The translations under genes and the position numbers were made by a program. 64,000 bases of DNA from Brevirhabdus sp. (GTDB lineage Bacteria > Pseudomonadota > Alphaproteobacteria > Rhodobacterales > Rhodobacteraceae), in NCBI GenBank assembly GCA_024637315.1, contig JAGXFH010000034.1, forward strand, positions 410,767 through 474,766. The letters are read 5' to 3'. The notes below the pieces were generated by a model. That model saw nothing but the letters and a program-made list of their open reading frames with translations, was not told where the DNA came from and searched no databases. Shown piece by piece: positions 39,890 to 49,443 of this stretch. Position 1 is the first letter of the stretch. Every line of letters begins with the position of its first letter.

Positions 39890-42253
39890 TCATTTGCCTG
39901 TGGCAAGAGCACCGGCGGCCGCGCGGCTGTCTACGTCCTGCCCGCCCGCCAGCGGCGCATTCGGCGCGGCCACGTTCAAGAGCCGCAGGGCGTTGGCCAC
40001 CACCAGCAGCGACACGCCGACATCGGCAGCGATCGCGCCCCACATCGAGGCCATGCCGAAGGCGGTCGCCACGACGAAACCGGCCTTGGTCACCAGCGAG
40101 AGGCCGATATTCTGGCGGATGATCGTCATGGTGCGGCGCGAATGACCGATCAGCCACGGCACCCGGCCGATGTCGTCGGTCATCAGCGCGATGTCGGCTG
40201 TCTCGATCGCCGCGTCCGATCCGACCGCACCCATGGCAATGCCGTAATGCGCCCGCGCCATCGCCGGTGCGTCGTTCACCCCGTCGCCGATCATCGCCAC
40301 CATATCGTGAGAGGCGACCAGTTCCTCGATCGCCGCGACCTTGTCCTCGGGCAAGAGTTCGGCGCGAGCCTCGTCAATGCCCACTTCTGCCGCGACCGTG
40401 CGGGCGGTGCGTTCATTGTCGCCGGTGAGCATGACGATTGTCTTCACGCCCTGCGCGTGCAGCTGCGCCACGATGCCGCGCGCTTCCGCCCGGATCCGGT
40501 CGCGCAATTCCAGCACGCCCAGCACTCCGGTCTCATCGCCCACCGTCACCAGCGTCGCACCCGCGCCTTCGATCCGCGAGCGCAGATCAGAGGGGATCGC
40601 GTCGCCAAAACCCTTCTCCGCGGCGAACCGGTCCGAACCCAGCCAGACGGTACGCCCGCCTGCCCGGCCGACCAGCCCCCGGCCAGGTACTGTGCGGGTG
40701 TCCTCGGCGACGGTCACGTTCTGACCGGCCCGCCCGGCACGATCCAGAATGGCGCGCGCCAGCGGATGCGATGACCGCGCCTCCAGTGACGCCGCGACGG
40801 AAAGCAGATCGGCTTCGGATGCACCGCCCAGGGGATGAACGGCGGCCACTTCGGGGCGTCCTTCCGTGATCGTGCCGGTCTTGTCCAGCGCCAGTGCCGT
40901 GGTGCGACCCGGCGCCTCGACATAGGCACCACCCTTGATCAAGACGCCCGCCCGCGCCGAAGAGGCAAGCGCGGCGACGATCGAGACCGGCGTCGAGATC
41001 ACCAGCGCACAGGGACAGGCAATGACCAGCAGCACCAGCGCGTTGTAAAACCAGAAGCCCCAGTCTCCGCCCGCGATCAGGGGCGGCAGGACAGCGACGG
41101 CCACGGCCAGTACCATGACGACGGGGGTGTAAATGCGGGCAAACTGCGTGACCCACTGTTCCACCGGCGCGCGGCGGGAATGTGCGTCTCCGACCATGCG
41201 GGTTATCTTGGCCAGCACCGTACCCGAGGCGAGCTTGGTCGCGCGCACGGTCAGTGTGCCCTCGCCGTTGATGGTGCCGGCATAGACCTCGTCGCCCACT
41301 TCCTTCGGGACCAGTGCGCTTTCGCCGGTGATCGGCGCCTGATCGACCGCGCCCGCGCCGCCCGCCACCTCGCCATCCAGCGGGATCCGGTCGCCGCCGC
41401 GGACAATGAAACGATCGCCCACCGCAACCTCGGCCGCCGGCACATCCGCCTCGAAGCCATCGGCGCGAAGCAGCCTTGCCGTCGGCGGCGCAAGAACAAG
41501 CAGCGCGGACACGGCATTGCGCGCGCGCCCCACGCTCCAGCCTTCCAAATAGAGGGACAGTGCAAAGAAGAAGGCGACGGTCGCCGCTTCAAAGAACTCA
41601 CCCAGCCCGACGGCGCCCGCGACGGCGACGACCATCAGCAGGTTCATGTCGGGTGACAGACGCCGCGCCGAGGACCAAGCCTTGGGCGCGACCAACCAGA
41701 CCCCAAAGACGATCGCAAGCGCAAACAGCCCCATTTCCGGCATCGGCATCGGCACCTCGCCATGGACCGCGAACAGGCCATGCGCGCCGCCCATGCCGGT
41801 CTCGACGATATGCCAGAGGAAACCGGCGGCCCAGAACCCGCCACTGACGGCCGTGAACCGTGCCTGCCGCTTCAGATGTCCGGCGCGGTCGGCTTCGACC
41901 GTGCCCGCGTTCCATGGCCGCGCGCCCATACCGGTTCCCGCGACAGCCTTGATGATCTTGTCGTCGGAGGCGCCCTTGGCCGTTTGCAGCACCGTCATCC
42001 GCCCGTTGATCACGTCGAAGGCCAGATGTTCGGCACCGCCGACCACCGGCCCCACGACCCGGTTCAGGATCGCCACTTCCTCGGCGCAATCCAACCCGCT
42101 GACCTGAAAACTGCGCCCTGCTGCACCCACCGGCCCCGCCGGAATCGCGGACCCGCAACAGGCGCCGGCGTGAGTCCAAGCCGGCTCGTCGTCGTGACAG
42201 CAGCCGCCGACGGTGGCTTGTTGCTGACGACAAGAGTGGTTTTCGGACGGCAT
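39890..42253 (-). CDS. Zn/Cd/Pb-type P1B ATPase (ZntA/CadA family)
   Basis: About 787 residues. The N-terminus is rich in Cys/His (HSCRQQQ, GGCCHDDE, GACCGS) followed by a ferredoxin-like domain with GLDCAEEV at 53-60, the DCxxE pattern of divalent-metal pumps. Core motifs: TGES, CPC in LLVIACPCALVISTP, DKTGTITEG, SSHPLARA and [10 protein letters not shown]. It exports Zn2+, Cd2+ or Pb2+ to the periplasm. ATG 42253 was chosen because the MerR-type promoter places the transcript start near 42279; a TTG at 42277 would then be almost leaderless. Expression should depend on a MerR protein. Confidence 0.9.
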   Translation of the reverse strand: MPSENHSCRQQQATVGGCCHDDEPAWTHAGACCGSAIPAGPVGAAGRSFQVSGLDCAEEVAILNRVVGPVVGGAEHLAFDVINGRMTVLQTAKGASDDKIIKAVAGTGMGARPWNAGTVEADRAGHLKRQARFTAVSGGFWAAGFLWHIVETGMGGAHGLFAVHGEVPMPMPEMGLFALAIVFGVWLVAPKAWSSARRLSPDMNLLMVVAVAGAVGLGEFFEAATVAFFFALSLYLEGWSVGRARNAVSALLVLAPPTARLLRADGFEADVPAAEVAVGDRFIVRGGDRIPLDGEVAGGAGAVDQAPITGESALVPKEVGDEVYAGTINGEGTLTVRATKLASGTVLAKITRMVGDAHSRRAPVEQWVTQFARIYTPVVMVLAVAVAVLPPLIAGGDWGFWFYNALVLLVIACPCALVISTPVSIVAALASSARAGVLIKGGAYVEAPGRTTALALDKTGTITEGRPEVAAVHPLGGASEADLLSVAASLEARSSHPLARAILDRAGRAGQNVTVAEDTRTVPGRGLVGRAGGRTVWLGSDRFAAEKGFGDAIPSDLRSRIEGAGATLVTVGDETGVLGVLELRDRIRAEARGIVAQLHAQGVKTIVMLTGDNERTARTVAAEVGIDEARAELLPEDKVAAIEELVASHDMVAMIGDGVNDAPAMARAHYGIAMGAVGSDAAIETADIALMTDDIGRVPWLIGHSRRTMTIIRQNIGLSLVTKAGFVVATAFGMASMWGAIAADVGVSLLVVANALRLLNVAAPNAPLAGGQDVDSRAAAGALATGK

Positions 42254-42285
42254 GGCGCGGATTCCGGAGTTGCTCAACTCCTCGA

Positions 42286-42316
42286 TATGTAGTCCCTATA
42301 GCGACTAGAGCTTCAA
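42286..42316 (-). promoter_or_regulatory. MerR-type promoter (19-bp spacer) of the Zn-type ATPase gene
   Basis: Read leftward: -35 TTGAAG (42311-42316), a 19-bp spacer containing the dyad CTCTAGTCGCTATAGGG, and -10 TACATA (42286-42291). Dyads of the form CTCTAGT-x-CTATAGG are those of ZntR, CadR and PbrR sites. The MerR protein encoded at 37207-37647 has the matching cysteine pattern. Confidence 0.8.
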
Positions 42317-42583
42317 GGGGTCGCTCATTGCGCTCATAAACGCCGCGGATCGGCGGCGGGATCATTCACCTATGGCATGCCAAAGGCGACGACGTCGCGA
42401 TCCTGCAAAAGCGGCGGCGCGGTTGGTTCTGATGATATCGCGGATCGAGTGGCCGCCAGCGCGGTTGAAGCGGCCGAGAACATGGCGTGCACAGCAACGA
42501 ACTCTTTCAGACTTGGCGACCGCCAGAACCAACGCACCACCTGATCTCGCCGCCGACCTGCACGAACACCTCGCGGGACGCTG

Positions 42584-43125
42584 TCAGAGCCGGCGCAGGA
42601 ATTGGTTCGCTCTGTCCAAAAGGTTCATCCAGCATTGATCCTGCGGCAACGCAATGTGATTGGGACCGGTCATGACATGGATGCGTGCGGCCGGAATACC
42701 CGCCGCGACGACCCGCGCCTGTGACACCGGGTGGACCGTGCCAGCCGAATGTCCTGTTCGTGCGTCTCCCCGCTGTGCAAAGCGGGTACCGCTTTGGCAG
42801 GCGCGATCTGGGCCGGCACAGCTTCAACAGACACCACGAATGGAAATCTCCTGCGGGGGACGGTTTTCAGCATGCCCTGAGCCTCGCCGTCATCGCCGAT
42901 CGCGCGCCGCACTGCACTGATCCGGGACGAGATCGCCGCTTCAGACACGATGCGCCCGTCCCAGACTGTCGCCAACATTTCGTCGCGGTCGATCAAGTCG
43001 CCCGCCCGGGCCACGAAGAGCGCGAGCAGATCGAACACCTGCGGCTCCAACGCCACCAGCTTTGCATCGCGGCGAAACAGGTGCTGCCGCAGATCCAGCT
43101 CACACTGTGCAAATCGGTACAGCAT
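42584..43125 (-). pseudogene. Winged-helix regulator fused to alpha/beta-hydrolase, internally deleted
   Basis: From ATG 43125 the frame encodes a PhoB/CadC-type winged helix: MLYRFAQCELDLRQHLFRRD, VALEPQVFDLLALFV, DEMLATVWDGRIVSEAAISS and TVPRRRFPFVV. After about 42800 sense is lost. In another frame at about 42720-42587 there is AAGIPAARIHVMTGPNHIALP and NLLDRANQFLRRL before a stop, which looks like the end of the alpha/beta-hydrolase domain with its catalytic-His region (PNHIAL). Intact proteins have some 250 residues between these parts. The gene has therefore lost its middle and is broken. Confidence 0.6.
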
Positions 43126-43600
43126 CGTCCGATGCTATCGACTGGATCGGTCTCATCACAAGGCCTTCTAACGGATCCGCAGACATTTCAAGGGAAAACC
43201 CAGAGCTTCGCAAGGTTCTCTGCAAGCGCGGACCGGGCACCTCGGCGACAGCAGACGGGCGCTGCACCGAACCCGGGAGTTCACCATGTCCATGCCAGCC
43301 GGCAAGACGATCCGCACATGGTTCGATGGCTTGATCGACATCGCCCATTGCACGGCATTGGGCCGGGCTGCCCGCGCCGAGCAAGCTGCAAGGCTGGCCC
43401 GCTCCGTTTGCAACACCGGCACCGCGTCTGCACGCCACCTCGCACTCCTGGTCCAATTCGGTCACCGGCTCGCCCTGTCGCGTCGCAATCGCAACTGAAA
43501 CCAGAGTACCGTCTGTCGAGAGATACCGACCTGCCCGTTGCTTTCCCCTGCCCCGTTGGACAGGAACTCTCCGACTGCCCCGGGTGCCCCTCGACCTCAC
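43126..43600. other. Gene-free interval upstream of the TetR gene
   Basis: No gene supported in about 475 bp; open frames on both strands are shadows of each other without domain features. Operator-like structures begin at its right end. Confidence 0.4.
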
Positions 43601-43620
43601 GATTGCCTCATGATGCAATC
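43601..43620. promoter_or_regulatory. Near-perfect 20-bp palindrome upstream of tetR
   Basis: GATTGC-CTCATGAT-GCAATC is symmetric at 18 of 20 positions. It sits 48 bp before the TetR start, next to the TetR-type operator, and may be a second regulator's site. Confidence 0.45.
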
Positions 43621-43627
43621 TCCTACA

Positions 43628-43642
43628 TACCGACCGCCGGTC
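43628..43642 (+). promoter_or_regulatory. TetR operator core TACCGACC-N3-GGTC, upstream of tetR
   Basis: TACCGACC-GCC-GGTC lies 26 bp before the TetR start, overlapping a possible -10 (TACATA at 43624-43629). The same core with identical spacing occurs at 44567-44581 before the RND operon, which supports binding by this TetR protein. Confidence 0.65.
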
Positions 43643-43668
43643 GTTAGCAATGGGAGCCGCCGGCAAGT

Positions 43669-44406
43669 ATGGATGACATATCTCCACCTCAGGACATGAA
43701 CGCCGCTCAGCGCCGCATCCGGCTGTCTGCGAAAGCGCGACGGGCGCAAATACTCGATGCCGCGCAGGCGCTGTTCTTTGGCCAAGGCTGGGATGCGGTG
43801 ACGGTGGGCGACATCCTGAAGGAAGCCGGCATCTCAAAGGGCGGATTCTATCACCATTTTGCTGCCAAGGAGGATCTTCTGGATGGTCTTGTCGAAAGAC
43901 TGACGTTGGAGGCGCACCGCGCTGCGGAAGCAGTGCATGCACATGCTTCAGGCGACGCCTTGGCGCGCTTCAACGCGTTCCTCGCCGAGAGCATCCGCTG
44001 GAAGGCCGAGCGCGGGCCAGAGATGCGTTTTTTGGCCGGTGTCATGCTGCGGCCCGGAAATGATGTCTTGTTCCACAGAATCACCACGGCGGCAAATGCG
44101 GCCGCGGCTCCGTTGCTGGCGCAGATGCTCGCCGACGGGGTTATCGAGGGCTGCTTCGATGTAGCGGAGACGGCGTTGACAGCAGAGACCATCCTGAATC
44201 TCGGGCATGGTCGTCGCGCGATCTTGCGCGCCGCAATTCGAAAGGCCGAGGCAGGCGAGATCGATGCAGCTACGGATCTACTGAACGCCCGGATGTCCGC
44301 CGAGGGTACCGTTCTCGACCGCCTGCTCGGACTGCCGCCCGACAGCATCTGCCTGGCCAGCGCCGAGAACTATCGCCGAATGCTGATTGCAATGATTGGC
44401 GGCTGA
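43669..44406 (+). CDS. TetR/AcrR-family repressor of the adjacent RND pump
   Basis: 245 residues. Helix-turn-helix at about 27-72: RRAQILDAAQALFFGQGWDA, VGDILKEAGISKGGFYHHF, KEDLL. The rest is the helical ligand-binding domain, without a signature that tells the ligand. It should repress itself and the RND genes 220 bp downstream through the two matching operator cores, and be released by a pump substrate. Start 43669 is the first in-frame ATG after GGGAG; a slightly later start at 43699 is possible. Confidence 0.87.
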   Translation: MDDISPPQDMNAAQRRIRLSAKARRAQILDAAQALFFGQGWDAVTVGDILKEAGISKGGFYHHFAAKEDLLDGLVERLTLEAHRAAEAVHAHASGDALARFNAFLAESIRWKAERGPEMRFLAGVMLRPGNDVLFHRITTAANAAAAPLLAQMLADGVIEGCFDVAETALTAETILNLGHGRRAILRAAIRKAEAGEIDAATDLLNARMSAEGTVLDRLLGLPPDSICLASAENYRRMLIAMIGG

Positions 44407-44561
44407 CAGCCAACCGGGAAGAGACCAACATGCTGACCCCAAGGACGAGGCGATCGCGCGCGAGTCGCCGGGCCGGGCCTGATCGCCCGCCGTGGGTAGA
44501 GGGGGCATTGTGGAAATTTCGGGGACGAACGCCACGTTCATTGGCCATATCCGCTGATCGC

Positions 44562-44589
44562 TTGATTACCGACCATTGGTCTGTATATA
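44562..44589 (+). promoter_or_regulatory. RND operon promoter with TetR operator in the spacer
   Basis: -35 TTGATT (44562-44567) and -10 TATATA (44584-44589) are 16 bp apart. The spacer holds TACCGACC-ATT-GGTC (44567-44581), including the dyad GACCA-T-TGGTC. A repressor bound here would block RNA polymerase directly. Confidence 0.65.
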
Positions 44590-44629
44590 CGGCGGCGACG
44601 CCTGTCACGAAAGATTGGATTCCAAGCAG

Positions 44630-45790
44630 ATGGCCGACAGTTCCAAGGTCGCCGACCAGCCGGCGCGCCTGACCTTCAAGACTGACCCCGGCGCCTCCCG
44701 CTCGATCTGGATCGCCGCGGCAATTCTTGTCGCGCTCCTTGCGTGGATGGGCAGCGGTTTCATCCTGCCGTCCCAGCCGGAAGCCGTGCCGCAGGAGGCA
44801 TCAGAGCGTCCTGCGGTGCAGGTCATGGTGCGGGACTCGATGGCCGAGCTTGTCACCCTGACCTTCACCGCGGAAGGACAAGCGCTGCCGGATCGCGACA
44901 CTACCCTGCGCGCAGAAGCCTCGGGAAATGTCGTCGAGTTGCTCCTGCGCAAGGGCGATACGGTCGAAACCGGCGATATGATCGCCCGTCTTTCTGCGCG
45001 GCGCGCCGAAGCGGAACTTGCCCGCGCCGAGGAGGAACTGACGCGTGCGCGGCGGGACTTCGACAACGCTCAGGAATTGCTGGACCGCGGGGTCGGTACG
45101 GTCGACCGCCTGTCTCAGGCACGCGCCGCGCTGGCCGGCGCGGAAGCCCTGTTGACGGCTGCGGAACAGGCGCTTGACGATCTCGTTATCGTCGCACCTT
45201 TCCCAGGAAGGATCGAGACGCTGACGCTGGACGAAGGTGAATTCGTTTCGTCCGGGGAACAGGTCGGACGGATCGTCGACAATCACCCTCTGACTGTCGC
45301 GATCCAGGTGCCCCAGCAAGCGCTGAACCGAATCAAGAACGGTCAGACCGCGACAGTGCGTTTCATCACCGGGCAGACCCGCGAGGGTATCGTGAACTTT
45401 GTCGGCACCGCCGCCTCACCCGCGACGCGGACCTTTCTGGCGGAGATCGAGGTTTCGAACGAAGACGGCGCGATCCCCGCGGGCGTATCGGCGGAAATCG
45501 AGATTCCGACCGGCGAGGCGCAGGCGCATTTTGTCGAACCCTCGATCGTGTCCCTTGGCCCCGAGGGCCAGCTTGGCGTGAAGACGGTCGAAGAGGGGAT
45601 CGTGCAATTTTATCCGATCGAGATCGTCAAGGCCGAACTGCAGGGCGTCTGGGCCAGGGGCTTGCCGGAGTCGGCGCGCATCATCACCATCGGCCAGGGT
45701 TTTGTTCGCCAAGGCGAAACGGTGAATGCCCAGAGCCCCAGACCCGGCAACACGGCAGCCGCCAAGGCCGAAATCGAGCGCTTCGAATGA
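44630..45790 (+). CDS. RND efflux periplasmic adaptor (membrane fusion) protein
   Basis: 386 residues with one N-terminal membrane segment (about 26-48, WIAAAILVALLAWMGSGFIL). It has the split lipoyl-like hairpin regions (LRAEASGNVVELLLRKGDTV; DLVIVAPFPGRIETLTLDEG), a coiled-coil hairpin between them (AEAELARAEEELTRARRDFD) and a beta-barrel domain. It links the inner-membrane pump to an outer-membrane channel; no channel gene is in the window, so a TolC homologue elsewhere is needed. ATG 44630 gives the usual short cytoplasmic start. Its stop overlaps the pump start (ATGA). Confidence 0.87.
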   Translation: MADSSKVADQPARLTFKTDPGASRSIWIAAAILVALLAWMGSGFILPSQPEAVPQEASERPAVQVMVRDSMAELVTLTFTAEGQALPDRDTTLRAEASGNVVELLLRKGDTVETGDMIARLSARRAEAELARAEEELTRARRDFDNAQELLDRGVGTVDRLSQARAALAGAEALLTAAEQALDDLVIVAPFPGRIETLTLDEGEFVSSGEQVGRIVDNHPLTVAIQVPQQALNRIKNGQTATVRFITGQTREGIVNFVGTAASPATRTFLAEIEVSNEDGAIPAGVSAEIEIPTGEAQAHFVEPSIVSLGPEGQLGVKTVEEGIVQFYPIEIVKAELQGVWARGLPESARIITIGQGFVRQGETVNAQSPRPGNTAAAKAEIERFE

Positions 45791-48700
45791 ATGCCCTGAT
45801 CGACGCCGCCTTTTCGCGCAGCCGCGTTGTGGTCATCGCGTTGGCGATGATCCTGACGGTCGGCGCAATCGCCTATGTCTCGATTCCCAAGGAAGCCAAT
45901 CCCGAAGTGCCGCTGCCGCTGGTTTATGTCTCGACAGGCATCGACGGCATCAGCCCCACGGATGCCGAACGGCTGCTACTGGAGCCGATGGAGGCTGAGT
46001 TCGGCTCGATCGAAGGGCTCAAGAAGATGTCGAGCGAGGCCGCCGAGGGGTTCGCCAGTGTGCAGCTGGAATTCGCCGCCGGCGGCGATACCGCCGAGGC
46101 GCTCGACAAGGTCCGGCAGGCCGCGGACCGGGTCGAGGGCGAACTGCCCGAGAACGCCTATGATCTGAAGATCACCGAGATCAACACCGCGCTGTTCCCG
46201 ATCATCACCGCGATCCTGTCCGGCCCGGTACCCGAGCGGACGCTCAACGATCTGGCCGAGGCCGTAAAGGACGACGTCGAAGCGCTGCCCGGTGTGCTCG
46301 AGGTCGATATCGGCGGCGCGCGCGACGAATTCCTGGAGGTGCTGATCGACCCGACGATCTTCCAGACCTACAATCTCAGCTTTGAAGAGTTGATCAACCT
46401 GCTCCGCCGCAACAATCAGCTGATTGCTGCGGGGGCCATCGAGACCGGCGGCGGACGGATCGTTCTGAAGGTGCCGGGGCTGATCGAAAACGTGGAAGAT
46501 GTGATGGCCATGCCGGTGAAGGTCGAGGGCAATACGGTCGTCACCTTCGGCGACGTGGCGACCGTGCGGCGCACCTTCGAAGATCCGACAAGCTTTGCGC
46601 GGATCGACGGACAGCCCGCCCTCGCGCTAGAGGTGAAAAAGCGGTCCGGCGCGAACATCATCGACACGGTGACGGCAACGCAGGCGGTCATCGAGGAACT
46701 GCGCGTGGATTGGCCCGATACCATACGCGTGACCTATCTCCAGGATCAGAGCGAGCAGGTGAAGACGCTGCTGTCCGATCTGGAATCCAACGTTATCGCG
46801 GCGATCATCCTGGTGATGATCGTGATCGTCTTCGCGCTTGGGGCCCGGTCCGCCATCCTTGTCGGTCTCGCCATACCCGGCGCGTTCCTCGCGGGCGTCA
46901 CGGCGCTCTGGGCGATGGACTACACGATGAACATCGTTGTGCTCTTCTCGCTCATTCTCGTTGTGGGCATGCTGGTCGACGGGGCCATCGTTACGGTCGA
47001 ACTGGCCGACCGGCGGCTGCAGGATGGTGACATCCCGCATCACGCCTACGCTTTTGCCGCCAAGCGCATGGCCTGGCCGATCATCGCGTCGACTGCCACC
47101 ACGCTCAGCGTCTTCTTTCCGCTGCTGTTCTGGTCCGGTCTGGTCGGCGAATTCATGAAATACCTGCCCATAACCGTCATCCTGACGCTCTTTGCGTCGC
47201 TCTTCATGGCGTTGATCTTCATTCCCGTGGTGGGCGGGGTCATCGGCAAGCGCCAACCGCAATCGGCGCGCGCCAAGGCCGCGCTGTACGCATCCGAAAA
47301 GGGCGACCCGCGCACCATCGGCGGCTTTACCGGTGCCTATGTCCGGTTGCTTGAAAAGGCGATTCTGAGGCCAGGAACGACTTTGCTTCTGGCAGTCTCG
47401 CTGCTGGTCGGGGGTTTTGCGCTATATGGAGAGTTCGGGCGCGGTATCGCCTTCTTTCCCTCGGTGGAGCCTGAATTCATGCAGGTCCAGGTGCGGGCCC
47501 GCGACAACCTGTCGATCTACGAACGCGACTCGCTCGTGCGCCTGGTCGAGGATCGGCTTCTTGGTCAGGACGGGGTAGAGAGTGTCTATGCCCGGTCCAC
47601 GCTCAGCGCCGGACAGGGTGACGAGGAGGTCATCGGCACACTCCAGCTTGATCTGATTGACTGGGACCAGCGCCGGACGGCCGTTGAGATCGGCGCCGAC
47701 ATCCGAACCCGAATGGCCGATATCGCCGGCATCGACGTGCAAGTTCAGACCGAAAGCGGCGGCCCGACCAGTGGCAAGCCGGTGAACCTTCAGATCACCG
47801 CCGCGAACCCACAGGCGCAAGCGGACGCCGTCGAGCAGGTGCTGGCGATCATGGCGCGTGCCGGCGGGTTCACCGACATCACCGACACAAGGCCCCTGCC
47901 CGGCGTCGAGGTGGCGATCGATGTCAATCGCGCGGAAGCCGCCCGGTTCGGCGCCGATATCAGCCTTCTGGGTCAGGCGATCCAGCTTCTGACACAAGGC
48001 ATCAAGGTCACCGACTACCGTCCCGAGGATGCCGAAGGAGAACTTGATGTGCGGGTGCGCTTCCCTTCGGACGCACGTTCATTGTCCCAACTCGGCAACC
48101 TGCGCGTGCCGACCTCCGCGGGCCTGGTGCCGATCTCCAACTTCGTGTCGTTCAGCCCGACCGAGCGGGTCGGCGTGATTCGACGGATCGACGAGGAACG
48201 GGTCACCACGATAGAGGCCAATGTCGCCCCGGGCCTGCTGGTCAACGACCGGATCGCAGCACTCGAAGCCGTGCTGGAAACGGCCGACCTGCCGCTAGGC
48301 GCCGAATACAATTTCGGCGGAGAGGCTGAAGATCAGGCAGAGGCCATGGCATTTCTGGTCAGTGCCTTCGCAGCGGCGATCATGTTGATGTTCATGATTT
48401 TGCTGTTGCAGTTCAACAGCATCTACCAGGCGTTCGTGGTGATGAGCGCGATCGCCTTTTCCATCGCCGGTGTGCTTCTGGGGCTTATCGTCACCGGAAG
48501 GCCCTTTGGTGTCGTCATGGGCGGGGTCGGTGTGATCGCCTTGGCCGGCATAGTCGTGAACAACAATATCGTTCTGATCGACACGTTCAACGATCTGCGC
48601 CGCAGCGGTATGGATCCGCGTGAAGCTGCCCTGCGCACGGGCGCGCAGCGTCTGCGGCCGGTGGTGCTGACATCGGTGACCACGGCACTCGGGCTCATGC

Positions 48701-48924
48701 CGATGGTCATCGGTCTGAACATCGACTTCTTCACCCGCGAGATCGTTTACGGCGCTCCATCGACGCAATACTGGACAGAACTGTCCAGCGCAATCGCCGG
48801 CGGCCTCGTGATCGCCACCGTCCTGACCTTGGTGGTAACGCCTGCGATGCTGATGCTGCGAAGCACCCGTCCTCGCCAAACGTCGCACCAGACGCCCGCT
48901 GCAGATGCGAATAGAGCGCTCTAG
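45787..48924 (+). CDS. RND-family efflux pump permease (AcrB/HAE1-like)
   Basis: 1045 residues, the full RND length: twelve transmembrane helices and two large periplasmic loops (about 30-330 and 560-850). Typical blocks are IPKEANPEVPLPLVYVSTGI, LILVVGMLVDGAIVTVELAD in helix 4 and GIVVNNNIVLIDTFNDLR in helix 10. In AcrB the proton relay has DD in helix 4 and K in helix 10; here they are DG and N, so only one of the acidic pair and no lysine is kept. Such variants exist in related pumps. It exports drugs, solvents or metals using proton motive force, with the adaptor encoded before it. Confidence 0.9.
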   Translation: MNALIDAAFSRSRVVVIALAMILTVGAIAYVSIPKEANPEVPLPLVYVSTGIDGISPTDAERLLLEPMEAEFGSIEGLKKMSSEAAEGFASVQLEFAAGGDTAEALDKVRQAADRVEGELPENAYDLKITEINTALFPIITAILSGPVPERTLNDLAEAVKDDVEALPGVLEVDIGGARDEFLEVLIDPTIFQTYNLSFEELINLLRRNNQLIAAGAIETGGGRIVLKVPGLIENVEDVMAMPVKVEGNTVVTFGDVATVRRTFEDPTSFARIDGQPALALEVKKRSGANIIDTVTATQAVIEELRVDWPDTIRVTYLQDQSEQVKTLLSDLESNVIAAIILVMIVIVFALGARSAILVGLAIPGAFLAGVTALWAMDYTMNIVVLFSLILVVGMLVDGAIVTVELADRRLQDGDIPHHAYAFAAKRMAWPIIASTATTLSVFFPLLFWSGLVGEFMKYLPITVILTLFASLFMALIFIPVVGGVIGKRQPQSARAKAALYASEKGDPRTIGGFTGAYVRLLEKAILRPGTTLLLAVSLLVGGFALYGEFGRGIAFFPSVEPEFMQVQVRARDNLSIYERDSLVRLVEDRLLGQDGVESVYARSTLSAGQGDEEVIGTLQLDLIDWDQRRTAVEIGADIRTRMADIAGIDVQVQTESGGPTSGKPVNLQITAANPQAQADAVEQVLAIMARAGGFTDITDTRPLPGVEVAIDVNRAEAARFGADISLLGQAIQLLTQGIKVTDYRPEDAEGELDVRVRFPSDARSLSQLGNLRVPTSAGLVPISNFVSFSPTERVGVIRRIDEERVTTIEANVAPGLLVNDRIAALEAVLETADLPLGAEYNFGGEAEDQAEAMAFLVSAFAAAIMLMFMILLLQFNSIYQAFVVMSAIAFSIAGVLLGLIVTGRPFGVVMGGVGVIALAGIVVNNNIVLIDTFNDLRRSGMDPREAALRTGAQRLRPVVLTSVTTALGLMPMVIGLNIDFFTREIVYGAPSTQYWTELSSAIAGGLVIATVLTLVVTPAMLMLRSTRPRQTSHQTPAADANRAL

Positions 48925-49443
48925 CACCCACAGTCTTGAACAGCCTGCGACCCGTCGCGAGGACAGAGACCAGGATGCGCGGACTGGCTCTGTCGGTCAA
49001 TGATCCCGGTGAGCAGGGCAACCAGGCCTTCAGTGTTGCCGCCAACCCGAGATCGTGGCCGGTCCGCCGAAGGCCGCGCAGCCCGGCAAGAGCGCCGGCG
49101 CGGTTCGACTTGAAGCTGTTTCGCCCCGAAAGTCTGGGTGCCTGGTTGACGTGATTGAGGACAATTGTTTGTGCTCCTTGGCAATCATGACCGTCCGACC
49201 GGACCCAATCAGACCTTTGCGATCAGGCGGGGTCCTTATGCGTCCACAAATGCCCGAACCGCTCTTTCCGCTGCCAAGCGACCTGGTCCCTGGCCGATTC
49301 ACGTCCGAAGCAGCACTGGTCGTTCAGAATTTCATATTGAGACATTACCCTTCGGTCGGATCGCTTTATCTGAGCGCCTGTTTATGCTATCAAAAATCAC
49401 AGGGACGTCGTATCCATTCACGCACTTCCGGACTGGAGAAACC
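48925..49443. other. Gene-free interval between metal/efflux region and glycan-type cluster
   Basis: 519 bp with no supported gene. GGACCC at 49201-49206 and GGGTCC at 49230-49235 form a possible stem with a long loop. This interval is the most natural right border of the resistance region. Confidence 0.4.

Noticed and set aside
43100..43942. 280-codon leftward frame across the tetR start
   Set aside because: Antisense to the TetR helix-turn-helix region and without a domain.
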